Positions 31,026 through 31,446 of a DNA stretch of 31,446 bases are shown here, piece by piece. Position numbers and translations under genes: made by a program. The stretch covers positions 1 to 31,446 of the forward strand of contig JBEIVB010000020.1 in the NCBI GenBank assembly GCA_040374085.1, in the 5' to 3' direction. The notes under the pieces are model-generated. The model searched no databases, had not been told where the DNA came from, and saw nothing but the letters and a program-made list of their open reading frames with translations. The stretch is from JBEIVB01 sp040374085. GTDB lineage: Bacteria > Bacteroidota > Bacteroidia > UBA4408. How positions within the stretch are numbered: the stretch's first letter is position 1; each line of letters opens with the position of its first letter.

Positions 31026-31280
31026 ATGCGATTTCTGGCACGTGTGCGGGTAATGCCCCACAAAGCCCTGCTCGACCCACAGGGAAAAGCAGTGCAACAC
31101 GGACTTGGAAATTTAGGTTTGAAAGAAGTACACGATGTTCGGGTAGGTAAGCACATCACCCTAGAACTCGAGGCTTCCGATGCCGCTGCTGCTCAGGCCG
31201 CAGTAGAAAAAGCCTGCACAACGCTCTTGGCCAATCCGGTAATGGAATACGCCGAGTTCGACCTCAGCCCACTGAGCTGA
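31026..31280 (+). CDS. purS: phosphoribosylformylglycinamidine synthase subunit PurS
   Basis: The 84-residue small subunit of the FGAM synthase complex of de novo purine synthesis, which couples PurL with the glutaminase PurQ. Family motifs are visible: VRVMPHKALLDPQGKAVQHG at the N-terminus, GLKEVHDVRVGKHITLEL in the middle and ANPVMEYAEF at the end. The start at 31026 gives the standard length; the frame is open upstream into the lipoprotein gene. purQ and purL are not present. A GCCTTT/AAAGGC stem (31289-31303) follows without a T-run. Confidence 0.93.
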   Translation: MRFLARVRVMPHKALLDPQGKAVQHGLGNLGLKEVHDVRVGKHITLELEASDAAAAQAAVEKACTTLLANPVMEYAEFDLSPLS

Positions 31281-31306
31281 TGACCGTCGCCTTTACAAAA
31301 GGCACA

Positions 31307-31446
31307 TTATACAAGCAACGCGTTTTTTAGCATCCCGCTTTCTACAACCTTACGCAGCTTAGGCTCGCGCAAGGCCCTGCGCATGAGGTTTTGATGGCCC
31401 ATGTGGTGACAATCCGAACCCACAAAATCAAACATATTCCGATCGA
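31307..31446 (-). CDS. CpsB/YwqE-type tyrosine-protein phosphatase, C-terminal fragment cut by the window edge
   Basis: Only the last 45 residues are inside the window. They read, in part, NMFDFVGSDCHHMGHQ and LMRRALREPKLRKV, ending LLV before a TAA at 31307-31309. The GSDCHH segment corresponds to the final metal-binding SDAH motif of PHP-fold bacterial tyrosine phosphatases that control capsule and exopolysaccharide synthesis. A cysteine replaces the usual alanine between D and H. The reading frame continues past 31446; the gene is convergent with purS. Confidence 0.7.
   Translation of the reverse strand, partial: DRNMFDFVGSDCHHMGHQNLMRRALREPKLRKVVESGMLKNALLV

Overview
The window comes from a free-living member of the Bacteroidota, most likely class Flavobacteriia or a close relative. 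Four things point there: the recurrent Bacteroidota -7 promoter element TAnnTTTG in front of many genes on both strands, a secreted peptidase with a type IX secretion (T9SS) C-terminal sorting domain, a GldI-like FKBP lipoprotein behind a DHH phosphoesterase, and families such as DUF2480, the SUF-associated DUF59 protein and an N-terminally extended ATP synthase subunit a. No rRNA, tRNA, CRISPR array, prophage or insertion sequence was recognised. The window is mostly core chromosome, with a few accessory envelope genes and one block of palindromic repeats.

Layout. 1-3.4 kb: a family 2 glycosyltransferase (minus) divergent from a TonB-dependent receptor (plus). 3.4-7.9 kb: a tight minus-strand operon, read right to left: heavy-metal-associated domain protein, gamma-carbonic anhydrase-like protein, thioredoxin/DUF255 protein, NrnA-type DHH phosphoesterase, FKBP lipoprotein. 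8.0-10.2 kb: an unknown lipoprotein and an acyl-CoA carboxylase beta subunit, each followed by a good intrinsic terminator. 10.4-16.0 kb: an M1 aminopeptidase exported by T9SS, followed almost without gap by two large polytopic membrane proteins of glycosyltransferase-C type. 16.1-17.6 kb: bactofilin, AtpZ, an AtpI-like membrane protein and a YkgJ-type cysteine cluster protein, overlapping one another. 17.6-19.4 kb: a polyisoprenyl-phosphate-type glycosyltransferase, a lipoprotein with a probable beta-sandwich domain, and a candidate small RNA on the minus strand. 19.5-22.6 kb: an orphan PaaD gene divergent from sufE, DUF59, DUF2480 and another glycosyltransferase. 22.77-23.13 kb: two copies of a roughly 150-bp repeat with inverted palindromes. 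23.2-28.4 kb: atpB-E-F-H-A-G from a textbook promoter to a strong terminator; atpD and atpC are not here. 28.4-31.4 kb: an amidohydrolase (minus), a MORN-like repeat protein, two paralogous cysteine-rich mini-lipoproteins, purS, and the C-terminus of a CpsB/YwqE-type tyrosine phosphatase cut by the window edge.

How the genes work together. The F1Fo ATP synthase is split: its assembly helpers (AtpZ and the AtpI-like protein) sit with bactofilin about 6 kb upstream of the structural genes. SufE, DUF59 and PaaD form an iron-sulfur maturation neighbourhood. Several envelope and glycan genes (three GT2 enzymes, two GT-C-like proteins, a capsule-type phosphatase) are scattered through the window. 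The least explained items are the candidate small RNA, the repeat block, the tandem CxxCxxC lipoproteins, the atpE-atpF hairpin and the leaderless-looking start sites.
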